A stretch of DNA of 64,000 nucleotides from UBA7803 sp041686955 (GTDB lineage: Bacteria; Pseudomonadota; Gammaproteobacteria; Pseudomonadales; Azotimanducaceae). The stretch is taken from positions 30,618-94,617 of the forward strand of contig JAWLCV010000004.1 in NCBI GenBank assembly GCA_041686955.1, written 5' to 3'. The position numbers were made by a program, and so were the translations under genes. The notes under the pieces were generated by a model. That model saw only the letters and a program-made list of their open reading frames with translations. It was not told the DNA's origin and did no database searches. Positions 17,925 through 26,136 of the stretch are shown piece after piece (position 1 is the stretch's first letter; every line of letters begins with the position of its first letter).

Positions 17925-19802
17925 TCAGAGGATTCGGGAGCCGCGCATGAACCGGAGCTTGCGCCCGAACCGGTAGTTGTCGCCTTCGACATTCAGGACG
18001 AACGATTCGCCCGGCAGCGCGACCTCGTCGAGAATCTGCTGCTGCACCTCCGGCGCCCGCCGCTTGCTGCGTAGCGGCCACCAACTGCTCATGGTGAAGC
18101 CGAGCACGTACAAGGGGCTCTCGGGAAAGTGCTGCACGCGCTTGCGCACCAGGTAGACCTTCCGGATGCCCGGGATGGTCTTCAGTTGCTCGCGCAGAGC
18201 AGCGACGGTATCCGCTTCGAGGCCGTGGCGGATGAACTTGTCGCCGGTGCGCAGCGTGTCGCGCTCGGCGGCGGCAGCGTCCAGCAGGGCCTGACGCTCC
18301 ACCATGGCATGGTGCCATTGGTGAGCTTCCTCTTGCCGCCCGCTGTGCCAGAAGTAGTCGCGAAGCGCTTCGCAGCCGGGAACGATGGCCTCGTCGCAGA
18401 GTTCCATGGCGCGCTCCACCAGCGCGACCCCGCCCTCGTCGCTGCGCCAGAGCAGCCGCTGGCCCAGGGTGAAGCAGACCACGCCATCGTCCGGCGCCCG
18501 CTGGTGCAGGTGCCGGTACTGCTCGAGCGCCGCATCGGCGCCCGCACCGAATTGCTCGGTCAGCCGCGCGCGCTCGAAGGCGTCGTCGATGGGCAGCTCG
18601 CCATTCGCGGCTCGACCGTCGAGCTCCAGAAGCCGGGCCCGGCCCTCCTGCACCTCCTGGTAGCGCTGAGTCCAGGACGGCGAGACGTTGCGCTGCCAGT
18701 GCTCGTCGAATTCCGCGGTGATGCCGTTCAAAGCGTCGCCGAGGAGCCGGTCGGCTGCCTGGCCGGGCTCGGGCAGCGACAGGCGCGGCGGCTGATCGAG
18801 GGCCTTCAATCGGTCTGCCAGGCAGGGATGGGTGTTCCCGACGCCGGTCTCCATTGCCATGGCCTGGTCGAGCCAGGCTTCGGCCATGCCCGGTTCGATG
18901 GCTTCCTTCAGGCGCTCGCCCATCTTCGCGTACGGCGCGAGGGCGGGCTGGGGCAGCTCGTCGGCCTGACGGTGAATTCCGCCCCAGAAATGCTCCTCGA
19001 GGTAGCTGCCCACCACGTTGACACTGGTGAGCGCCTGGGCCGCGGCTTCGGCCGAGACCGCGCGTGCCGAGGCGGCGTCGGCGTCGTATTCGTTGGCCCG
19101 GGCCAGCGGGAACGAGTAGGCGCTGAAGTACGGCGAGTACCAGTCGAAGAACTTCCTGAACAGCATCGTGCCCCAGCTCTGCCGCTGCTCCAGGGCTTCC
19201 AGCAACCGCGCCCAGCTCATCCGCAGGCGATAGATCCAGTTCGACATCCGCCCGTGACCCCCGGCCAGGTGCCCGAACTCGTGAGCCAGCACCGCCTCGA
19301 ACTGCAGCGGGGTCATCAGCTTCATCAACGGCAGACCGATGAGCAGGTAATTGCGGTGCCAGCCGAGCATGCCGAGGCGCGGCACCTGGACCACGGCAGC
19401 GTTGAAGTCGTCGGTGACGAGCACCCGGTGAAAACGCGGCGCGCGAAGCTTGCGGCGGAGTCCGTCGATCATCGCGAACAACTCGGGCGCATCCACCGGT
19501 CGCACCCGCCGGCCTTCGGGCGGAGGCAGGGTGACCCACAGCGCACGCAGCACGACCCAGAGAAAGGCGCCGAGGGGAACGACGAGCTTGATCGCCGCAC
19601 CTTTGAGCACGGCGATGGAGCCGAGAGCCAGCAGGAACAGCACCAGCGCCGCCCCGGCCACGGCGCCGAGGTAGCCGTAACCCAGCACCGCCAGCAGGAA
19701 CACGCGCAGCTTGTACGTGCGGGGGTTCCGCCGCGCCTGATCTTCGAGCCGGGCCACCAGGCTGTGAAACTGCTCGTTCGTCATGAGCTCCTCACTCTCC
19801 AT
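17925..19802 (-). CDS. M48-family membrane zinc metalloprotease
   Basis: A 625-residue protein with two membrane segments near residues 35-90, followed by a zinc-protease domain with HEFGHLAGGHG (HEXXH at 174-178), and a long C-terminal region of about 400 residues rich in charged helices, possibly TPR-like. Ste24/HtpX-like proteases of this type act in envelope quality control. An in-frame ATG at 19784 is an alternative start; GAGGAG is only three bases from it. No obvious link to its neighbours. Confidence 0.85.
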   Translation of the reverse strand: MESEELMTNEQFHSLVARLEDQARRNPRTYKLRVFLLAVLGYGYLGAVAGAALVLFLLALGSIAVLKGAAIKLVVPLGAFLWVVLRALWVTLPPPEGRRVRPVDAPELFAMIDGLRRKLRAPRFHRVLVTDDFNAAVVQVPRLGMLGWHRNYLLIGLPLMKLMTPLQFEAVLAHEFGHLAGGHGRMSNWIYRLRMSWARLLEALEQRQSWGTMLFRKFFDWYSPYFSAYSFPLARANEYDADAASARAVSAEAAAQALTSVNVVGSYLEEHFWGGIHRQADELPQPALAPYAKMGERLKEAIEPGMAEAWLDQAMAMETGVGNTHPCLADRLKALDQPPRLSLPEPGQAADRLLGDALNGITAEFDEHWQRNVSPSWTQRYQEVQEGRARLLELDGRAANGELPIDDAFERARLTEQFGAGADAALEQYRHLHQRAPDDGVVCFTLGQRLLWRSDEGGVALVERAMELCDEAIVPGCEALRDYFWHSGRQEEAHQWHHAMVERQALLDAAAAERDTLRTGDKFIRHGLEADTVAALREQLKTIPGIRKVYLVRKRVQHFPESPLYVLGFTMSSWWPLRSKRRAPEVQQQILDEVALPGESFVLNVEGDNYRFGRKLRFMRGSRIL

Positions 19803-20044
19803 ACGGGCTGGCCGACCGCTGGGGGTGCCTGGCTGCCGCGGGGAGAGCGATATCCTACAAGGCGGTTGCGGATGACCGTGTGATCGGCCTCACACGGGAG
19901 CGCCGGCTTCTCATGCCGGCGTTTCTGGAACGATACCTGCTTGCCCTCGATGTCTCGACCAGGACGAGCTGGCGGCCATGATCCAGAGCCTCGCCGGACC
20001 GGGACGCAACTAGGTTCCGGCGGAGATCCGGACCCACAGCGCGG

Positions 20045-21523
20045 TCACCCGCTGAGCCACGCCACCATGGGGAAGCACCATGCCACCGCGATGGGCGGCG
20101 CAACGGCGCCAACCGCAAGCCCGCCGGCAAGCAGATCCCGCGAACCGAGGCGGCCGGTGGCGTAGACGATGGCGTTGGGCGGTGTCGAGATGGCCAGACA
20201 CATTGCGCTGGAGGCCGAGAGCGCGATCGGCACGGCGAATTGAGCGGCGAGCACGGGGCCGCCGATCTCGAGTCCCAGCGCGATGGCCACCGGAAGGATC
20301 AGGTTGGCGGCCGCGGTGTTGCTCATCAGATTCGACAAAAGCCCGGTGAGGTAGCACAACCCCAGCGCCAGCGCCCAGGGCGCGGCGGGCACCTCGGCGA
20401 TCCCCTGGGCCAGCCAGCGGGCGAGACCGCTCTCGGCGACGCCAACGCCGAGGGATAACCCGCCCGCCAGCAGAATCAGAATGTCCCACGGCAACGCGCG
20501 CATGTCCTGGCTGCGAATCACGCCCACGGCCGCCAGGGCGACGATGGAGAGAAACGCCACCACCGCCGTCGGCAGGCCGTGCCAGGGCTCGCTCAGCCAC
20601 AAGACCACGGTCACGGTGAAGATGCTCATGACGGCGAGCTTCTGCCACAACGCCACCGCCGCCGGATCTTCCGGTGCAGCACCGGCGTCGGTCGAAATGA
20701 CGGCGGCCGGCGCCGCGCCCGTCTCCAGGAAGTCCGCCCCCGCGCGTTGCTGGCGCAAGCCGAGCGCCACCGCCAGCCCCGCTGCCAGCAGCATGGCCGG
20801 GGGCGCGCCGAGCAGCATCCAGTCCAGAAAGCCGATGTCGTGCACGCTCGCCAGCAGACCGACCGCAATGGCGTTGGGCGGCGTGCCGATGATGGTCGCC
20901 ATGCCGCCGATGTTGGCCGCAAAGGCGACTCCCACCAGCAGCCCCGCACGGGTCCGCTCGCCGGCCCCCCGGCCGACGGCCAGGACGGGGCCGAGCATGG
21001 CCACCATCAGCGCCGCGGTAGCCGTGTTGGAGATGAACATGGAGAACACCAGCGTGACCCCCATGGCGGCCAGCAGCACCAGCGGGCCGCGGCCGCCCGT
21101 GAGCGCCAGCGCGTGTTGCGCCATCCACCTCGCGAGACCCGTGCGCTCCGCCGCCCTCGCCAGCACCAGACCGGCCAGGAACAGCCACATGGGTGGCGCG
21201 GCCCACGGCGCCGTGTACACCTGCCAGGCATCCACCTGGTCCGGATCGGCCAGCACGCCGCCGGGGCGGCCCAGAATCAGAACCTGCAGGCCGATGACGA
21301 CGAGGGCCACGGCGAAGGCGGGAACGGCCTCGCTGACCCAGAGGCCCGCCGCCAGCAGCAGGATCCACAGCGACGCCCTGCCCGCCTCGCCGAGCCCCGC
21401 ATGTTCCGGCAGGTACGCGCCGGCGAACGCGATCACCACGCACGCGGCCACCTTGGCCAGCGCCCTTCCGGAGCGGAACTCGAGACGGCCGGCGATCTCC
21501 TGATAGTATCTGCGGGTATCCAA
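20045..21523 (-). CDS. SLC13/DASS-family anion permease
   Basis: About 492 residues, some twelve membrane segments, of the divalent anion:Na+ symporter family (dicarboxylate, citrate or sulfate). Two repeated blocks are typical: IGTPPNAIAVG in the first half and ISTPPNAIVYATG in the second, each preceded by an SNT motif (FISNTATAA; LMSNTAAANL). I prefer TTG 21523 as start, with GGAGT five bases upstream. An ATG at 21565 would leave only 17 bp to the divergent acetyltransferase gene. Confidence 0.87.
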   Translation of the reverse strand: MDTRRYYQEIAGRLEFRSGRALAKVAACVVIAFAGAYLPEHAGLGEAGRASLWILLLAAGLWVSEAVPAFAVALVVIGLQVLILGRPGGVLADPDQVDAWQVYTAPWAAPPMWLFLAGLVLARAAERTGLARWMAQHALALTGGRGPLVLLAAMGVTLVFSMFISNTATAALMVAMLGPVLAVGRGAGERTRAGLLVGVAFAANIGGMATIIGTPPNAIAVGLLASVHDIGFLDWMLLGAPPAMLLAAGLAVALGLRQQRAGADFLETGAAPAAVISTDAGAAPEDPAAVALWQKLAVMSIFTVTVVLWLSEPWHGLPTAVVAFLSIVALAAVGVIRSQDMRALPWDILILLAGGLSLGVGVAESGLARWLAQGIAEVPAAPWALALGLCYLTGLLSNLMSNTAAANLILPVAIALGLEIGGPVLAAQFAVPIALSASSAMCLAISTPPNAIVYATGRLGSRDLLAGGLAVGAVAPPIAVAWCFPMVAWLSG

Positions 21524-21582
21524 GACAGACTCCAAGCTGGGCCGTGATCGTAACAGCCACGCCATCGTCGGGAACCCGATAG

Positions 21583-22470
21583 ATGCACACGTCAGTCGAG
21601 CTACGCCGGATCGGCAAGGCCGATGCCGCCGAGCTGCACCGCCTGCGGCTGCAGGCACTTCGTGTTCGGCCGGACGCTTTCCTCGCGGATGCGGAGGACG
21701 AGGCCGCCCGCTCCGTCGAGGACGTGGCTGCGCGCGTCGACGAAACCGACGACAACCTGATCATTGGCGCCTTCGCGGATACGCGCCTGGTCGGCATGGG
21801 CGGGTTCCGCCGCGAGACCCGCCGGAAGCAGCGCCACCGGGCCGCCATATGGGGCATGTTCGTCGAACCCGAGTGGCAGGGCCGCGGGATCGGCGGACGA
21901 CTGCTCGATGCGTTGATCACGCACGCCCGAAGCCAACCCGGGCTCGATCAGCTCATGCTCGGCGTCATCGTGGGCAACCACACCGCCCGGGGCCTTTACA
22001 TCTCCCGCGGCTTTCGGCCCTACGCCGTCGACCCGGCCGCCGTGCGGCTCGACGGCCGGGACTACGACGACGAGCTGATGGTTCTCTCGCTGGGTGAAAC
22101 CGAAGCCCAGGCGCCTTCCGCCGGAAGTTCGCTCGCCGGCTTCATCATCGACTGCCGAGGGCCCGACCTCGACACGGCTTCCGCGTTCTGGTCCGCGGCC
22201 CTCCGCATGCCCGAGCGCGTGCTCCCCGGGGCCGAGGGGCGCACGTATCGCCGGCTGCTCGATCCCCGGGGACGCCTGCACGTGGAGGTGCAGCTCGTGG
22301 ACCATGCGAGCGGCGTGCACCTCGACATCGAGGCCGACGACGTGGAGGCCGAGGTTCAGCGGCTCGAGGCGTTGGGCGCCGTTCGGCTTCGGGCCGTCAA
22401 GGGCTGGTGGGTGATGGAGGCGCCCACCGGCCAGCGCTTCTGCGTGGTGCCCCGCCAGCCGTCCGCCTGA
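21583..22470 (+). CDS. GNAT acetyltransferase fused to a glyoxalase-like (VOC) domain
   Basis: A 295-residue two-domain protein. Residues 1-165 form a GNAT domain with the acetyl-CoA loop VEPEWQGRGIGGRLLDALI. Residues 176-292 form a glyoxalase-like domain (FIIDCRGPDLDTASAFWSAA at the start; a LDIEADDVEAEVQRLEALGA block later) of the kind lacking a full metal triad. The VOC half may bind a small toxic metabolite or antibiotic that the GNAT half modifies; that is inference. It is divergent from the permease. Confidence 0.85.
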   Translation: MHTSVELRRIGKADAAELHRLRLQALRVRPDAFLADAEDEAARSVEDVAARVDETDDNLIIGAFADTRLVGMGGFRRETRRKQRHRAAIWGMFVEPEWQGRGIGGRLLDALITHARSQPGLDQLMLGVIVGNHTARGLYISRGFRPYAVDPAAVRLDGRDYDDELMVLSLGETEAQAPSAGSSLAGFIIDCRGPDLDTASAFWSAALRMPERVLPGAEGRTYRRLLDPRGRLHVEVQLVDHASGVHLDIEADDVEAEVQRLEALGAVRLRAVKGWWVMEAPTGQRFCVVPRQPSA

Positions 22471-22882
22471 GCCCCAAAAACCAGCCGACCGACCGCCACT
22501 CTTTGGTGCCCGCGGACCCGCGTCTGCACCTGCGCGGGGCTGCACGGGCACGTAGATGGGTCCGGTCGAGCGCGCTGCATTGGTGCGCGGAGCGCCGCGG
22601 GACGCCTCGTGAGCGCGACCCCGCCGCATACCCGCTCGCCATTACCGGGTCGTTAGAGTTGCCCCGGCCATCAAGAATCCTCGATTCATCAGACGCCTAG
22701 CCGACGTGCGCACGATCCCGGACGGTAGAGGCCGCCTCGTCGCCAACGGGAGCAGCATTGGTGCGCCGGTTGGTGCGCGCGCACCGTTCGGGTGCTTGTG
22801 TTGGCTGGCCTGGTTCCTGCAAACGTCGGGCGCCGATGTGTCCGGCGGGCGGACGCGCGAACTGATGAACAGCAGGAGAGCC
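22471..22882 (+). promoter_or_regulatory. Long upstream control region A (amine oxidase)
   Basis: 412 bp without a gene. It shares, in the same order and similar spacing, several words with the 430 bp before the TonB receptor at 26137: ACGTAG (22550 / 25809), GCGCGCT followed by ATTGG (22570 / 25823), CGCCGCATA (22622 / 25877), CGTTAGA (22651 / 25893) and a 42-bp promoter block (22781 / 26010). It also has repeated TTGGTGCGC-like words (around 22580, 22765 and 22771) and a perfect GGTGCGC/GCGCACC inverted repeat at 22772-22785. This looks like a duplicated, activator-controlled regulatory region. Confidence 0.55.
22781..22822 (+). promoter_or_regulatory. Sigma-54-like promoter with adjacent 19-bp conserved block, copy A
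   Basis: GCACCGTTCGGGTGCTTGT (22781-22799), six unrelated bases, then TGGCCTG-N4-CTGCAA (22806-22822). GG at 22807 and GC at 22819 are exactly 12 bp apart, as in -24/-12 sigma-54 promoters (TGGCACG-N4-TTGC). The predicted start is near 22831, leaving about 50 bases of leader. Copy B is at 26010-26051 with identical internal spacing. Confidence 0.5.
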
Positions 22883-24463
22883 ATGCCGAAACCGTTTTCC
22901 CGACGAGATTTTCTGAACTGGGTGGGAGCCGCCGGCGGATCCGCCGCCGTTTATCAGGCGAGCCTGGCCCTTGGACTTATACCCACCCGCGCCGAGGCGC
23001 ATACGCCGCGCGTGAGTCTGCCGCCGGCGAGCGGGGCAGGCCGCCGCGTGGTGGTCCTCGGGGCGGGCATATCCGGCCTCGTGTGTGCCTACGAGCTCGA
23101 ACGCGCCGGCTATGCGGTGACGGTGCTGGAAGCCGCCCGGCGAGTGGGCGGCCGCAACCTCACCGTGCGGAGCGGCGACGTGATCGACGAGATGGGCAAC
23201 CCCCAGGTATGCCGATTCGACGACCATCCGGACCTGTACTTCAACTGCGGCCCGGCGCGTATACCTGCGCATCACTCGCATCTGCTGAACTACTGCCGGG
23301 AGCTCGGCGTGGCGCTGGAGGTGTTCGTCAACGTCAACTACCACGCCTGGGTGCACGACAGCGGCGCATTCGGAGGCAAACCGGTGCGCCTGCGGCAGTA
23401 CATGGCGGACGCCCGGGGATTCATGGCGGAGCTGCTGTCCAAGGCGGTGAACCGCCAGGCGTTCGACGCCCCCTTCGACGCCAACGACGCGGAAAGGCTG
23501 ATGGCATTTCTTCGGGCGTACGGCGATCTGGACGAGAACAACCTGTATCGCGGCTCAGCGCGGGCAGGATACGCCAGCGGCGGCATGGTGGAGGCACCGC
23601 AACTGCGCCAGCCCCTGGACTTCAGGGAGATTCTGCGCAGCGACTTCTGGCAGTACCGGATGCACTGGGGTGAGAGTGAGGATCAGGCGGCGCCGCTGAT
23701 GCAGGCCGTTGGCGGTAACGACCGTATCGTCGAGGGCTTCGTGCGGCACATCCGCAGCCCCATCCTCATCCATGCGCCGGTTCAGTCGATTCTGTTACGC
23801 GGCGACGGCGTGGAGGTGGTGTACACACGCGAAGGGCAGCTACAGAGCCTGCGGGCCGACTACTGCTTCAACTGTATCCCCAAGCATCTCCTCCATGGGA
23901 TCCGCAACAATCTGCCGCGGGAGTATCTCGCGGCAATGACTCACGTGCAGCGCGGCAAGCTGTTCAAGATCGGCCTGCAGATGAAGGAGCGCTTCTGGGA
24001 GCGGGAGAACATCTACGGCGGCATCACCTGGACCGAAGCAGACATCGGGCAGCTCTGGTACCCCAGCCACGGAACCCACGGCGCCAAGGGCGTGATGCTC
24101 GGTGCCTACGTCTTCGGTGACGACGGCAACGACCGCTTCGCCCGGATGTCACCGGCACAGCGAATGGAAACGGCCATCCGCAGCGGTGAGCGTATCCATC
24201 CCGGGTACCGGGATTACGTCGAAAACGGCGTGAGCATCGCCTGGCATCGCATGAACCATCACATGGGCTGCAGCGACCACTGGACCGAGGAGGCGCGGCG
24301 TCTGTACTACCGCACCCTGCAGCAGCCTGCCGGCGGGCGTCACTGGCTGATCGGCGACCAGGTGAGCTATCACCCCGGCTGGCAGGAGGGCGCCGTCAGC
24401 TCGGCGTTTCACGCCATGGCGGACCTGAATCGACGGGTGCAAAGCGGCGCGCAGCAGGTCTGA
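22883..24463 (+). CDS. Tat-exported flavin amine oxidase/dehydrogenase
   Basis: A 526-residue FAD enzyme of the monoamine oxidase fold. It begins with a twin-arginine signal (SRRDFLNWVG, then a hydrophobic stretch to RAEA), so it is folded before export to the periplasm. The FAD site VVVLGAGISGLVCAYELERAG starts at residue 56 (GAGISG 60-65), with VLEAARRVGGR following. A ligand-binding C-terminal domain ends in GWQEGAVSSAFHAM, the usual FAD-covering motif. AGGAG precedes ATG 22883. It shares an apparent operon with a dihaem cytochrome c, recalling NicA2-type amine oxidases that pass electrons to cytochrome c instead of oxygen. Substrate amine unknown. Confidence 0.87.
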   Translation: MPKPFSRRDFLNWVGAAGGSAAVYQASLALGLIPTRAEAHTPRVSLPPASGAGRRVVVLGAGISGLVCAYELERAGYAVTVLEAARRVGGRNLTVRSGDVIDEMGNPQVCRFDDHPDLYFNCGPARIPAHHSHLLNYCRELGVALEVFVNVNYHAWVHDSGAFGGKPVRLRQYMADARGFMAELLSKAVNRQAFDAPFDANDAERLMAFLRAYGDLDENNLYRGSARAGYASGGMVEAPQLRQPLDFREILRSDFWQYRMHWGESEDQAAPLMQAVGGNDRIVEGFVRHIRSPILIHAPVQSILLRGDGVEVVYTREGQLQSLRADYCFNCIPKHLLHGIRNNLPREYLAAMTHVQRGKLFKIGLQMKERFWERENIYGGITWTEADIGQLWYPSHGTHGAKGVMLGAYVFGDDGNDRFARMSPAQRMETAIRSGERIHPGYRDYVENGVSIAWHRMNHHMGCSDHWTEEARRLYYRTLQQPAGGRHWLIGDQVSYHPGWQEGAVSSAFHAMADLNRRVQSGAQQV

Positions 24464-24492
24464 TCCTCAATCATCTGGAAACCGGAAAGCCC

Positions 24493-25656
24493 ATGATCCG
24501 AAACAAGCTCCATTGGCTGCTGCTGGCCGTTGCCGGCAGCCACGGCGCCCATGCCGGCGCCGATCCTGCTCCCGTGCGGGTCACTGCGCCCGAGACCCTG
24601 ACGTACTGCACGGTGTGCCACGGCGTGGAGCTCACCGGCAACGCGGCCGTGGACGCGCCCTCCCTGGCGGGGCTGCCCGACTGGTATCTGGAACGGCAGA
24701 TGCGGGCGTTCCGGGAGGGTTGGCGCGGCACCCACGCAGATGACCCGAGCGGAATGGAGATGCGGCCCCAGGCGCAGGTCCTCACTGCGGATCAGTTGCA
24801 GGCGGCGATTCGCTTCGCGGCATCCATTCCCGCCAGAACTGCGCCCGTGACCCTGACCGGCGACGTTCGGCGCGGGGAAGCACTGTACGATTCGTGCGCC
24901 GCGTGCCACGGCACCCGGGGCGAGGGCAACGCCGCGCTCCTGGCGCCGCCCCTCGCGCCTCAGAGCGACTGGTACCTGGCGCGCCAGCTCGAACGCTTCC
25001 GGGCCGGCGTGCGCGGCAGTGCGCCCGGCGATGAACAGGGTGCGCTGATGCGCGCCTCCGCCGCAACCCTGCCCGACGACCAGGCCATTCGTGACGTGGT
25101 GGCCTACGTGAAGACCCTGCAGCCCAACGAAGGAGAACCGAGCATGAATAAAGCGGCCGTTGTCACCGCACTGACCCTGGGCATCGCGACCGCCGCCACC
25201 GGCACGGTCTCGGCGGACGTGATACGTCACCCGCTGCCGGACAGCGACTTCCCGATCGCGCAGGCGGTGGAAGTGCCCGCCGACGTCACCCTGCTCTACC
25301 ACAGCGGCACGACGCCATCGCCGGCCGACCCGAAAGCGCCGAGATTCAGCGAGGAATTCTGGGGCGACACCGAGGCCCAGGCCAACTCCGTGCTGAGCAA
25401 GATCGAGCAATCTCTCGCGGCCAAGGGCTCGAGCCTCGCTGACGTGGTGAAGATGGTGGTGTTCCTCGTGGGGGTACCCGAAAAGCACGGCGCCATGGAT
25501 TTCGATGGCTTCATGCGCGCCTACACGCGCTACTTCGGAACCGAGGAGCAGCCGAACCTCCCCGCGCGATCGGCCGTCCAGGTGGCGGGCCTCGCAGCGC
25601 CCGGCATGCTGGTAGAGGTGGAAGTCGTGGCCGTGCGGCCCGGAACGCGCTCCTGA
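24493..25656 (+). CDS. Dihaem cytochrome c joined in frame to a RidA-family imine deaminase domain
   Basis: One 387-residue reading frame. Residues 1-22 are a Sec signal; 23-212 hold two cytochrome c domains with CTVCH (39-43) and CAACH (135-139). At residue 218 a second, complete signal-like sequence begins (MNKAAVVTALTLGIATAATG) and residues 245-387 are a RidA/YjgF domain with the substrate-carboxylate arginine retained (ARSAVQV, Arg359). AGGAG at 25131-25135 stands eight bases before the internal ATG at 25144. So it may be a true fusion, or two genes whose separating stop was lost with internal re-initiation. RidA hydrolyses the imines that amine oxidases make, and the cytochrome could take their electrons. 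It lies 29 bp after the oxidase gene. Confidence 0.88.
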   Translation: MIRNKLHWLLLAVAGSHGAHAGADPAPVRVTAPETLTYCTVCHGVELTGNAAVDAPSLAGLPDWYLERQMRAFREGWRGTHADDPSGMEMRPQAQVLTADQLQAAIRFAASIPARTAPVTLTGDVRRGEALYDSCAACHGTRGEGNAALLAPPLAPQSDWYLARQLERFRAGVRGSAPGDEQGALMRASAATLPDDQAIRDVVAYVKTLQPNEGEPSMNKAAVVTALTLGIATAATGTVSADVIRHPLPDSDFPIAQAVEVPADVTLLYHSGTTPSPADPKAPRFSEEFWGDTEAQANSVLSKIEQSLAAKGSSLADVVKMVVFLVGVPEKHGAMDFDGFMRAYTRYFGTEEQPNLPARSAVQVAGLAAPGMLVEVEVVAVRPGTRS

Positions 25657-25680
25657 TCATACCGGTCGGCTGTTGATCGG

Positions 25681-25707
25681 AAGCCGCCTTCGGGCGGCTT
25701 TTTTTTT
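25681..25707 (+). terminator. Rho-independent terminator after the cytochrome c-RidA gene
   Basis: An eight-base-pair stem AAGCCGCC/GGCGGCTT with a TTCG tetraloop followed by a run of nine T. It ends the amine-oxidation operon and separates it from the receptor gene downstream. Confidence 0.95.
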
Positions 25708-25710
25708 GGC

Positions 25711-26136
25711 TCTGCCCAAGGCGCCCCCCCGCTGAGAGTGCGACGTCGGTGCACGGCGATCTCCCGACGGTTGCTTTCGGTGCGCGTCGTTGGCGCCGAT
25801 CCGCCCCAACGTAGGACCAATGGCGCGCTATTGGAGTGCATGCCTTCCGACGAGGACGGATCACCCACTGTGCCATCGCCGCATATACGATTCGTTAGAA
25901 CTGTCTCATCCAGGTATTTGCTGCGCTCACGCCCTTTCGGGCCGACCCATTCGGCGAGGAAATCACCTTCGCTGCCGGTGATCCGGCATGGCGCACGAAA
26001 GCGGCCGCTGCACCGTTTGTGTGCTTGTCGTACTTGGCCCGCATTCTGCAATGGCTCCTCGCGAGCCTGCCCGAAGGCTGGCCGAAAACAAAGCCGATAC
26101 CAGCGAGTCGAGAAGCATCACGATGGAGATAGTGAC
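25711..26136 (+). promoter_or_regulatory. Long upstream control region B (TonB receptor)
   Basis: A 426-bp gene-free stretch after the terminator. It is a diverged relative of region A (22471-22882), sharing at least five short words in the same order, and ends in the copy-B promoter element. GGTGC-containing repeats occur near 25748 and 25779. Confidence 0.5.
26010..26051 (+). promoter_or_regulatory. Sigma-54-like promoter with adjacent 19-bp conserved block, copy B
   Basis: GCACCGTTTGTGTGCTTGT (26010-26028), differing from copy A at two of 19 positions, then six bases and TGGCCCG-N4-CTGCAA (26035-26051). GG at 26036 and GC at 26048 are 12 bp apart. The predicted transcript start near 26060 leaves about 75 bases of leader before the receptor ATG. 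Confidence 0.5.

Noticed and set aside
19803..20044. Coding-like plus-strand stretch with LMPAFLERYLLALD and, in a shifted frame, DQDELAAMIQSLAG
   Set aside because: It could be a frameshifted remnant of a small gene, but it is too short and no family is recognisable. A GC hairpin near 19900 has no clear terminator role for either neighbour.
22651..25899. CGTTAGA words resembling the right core of integron attC sites
   Set aside because: No matching left core, no cassette array and no integrase. The words belong to the duplicated control regions.
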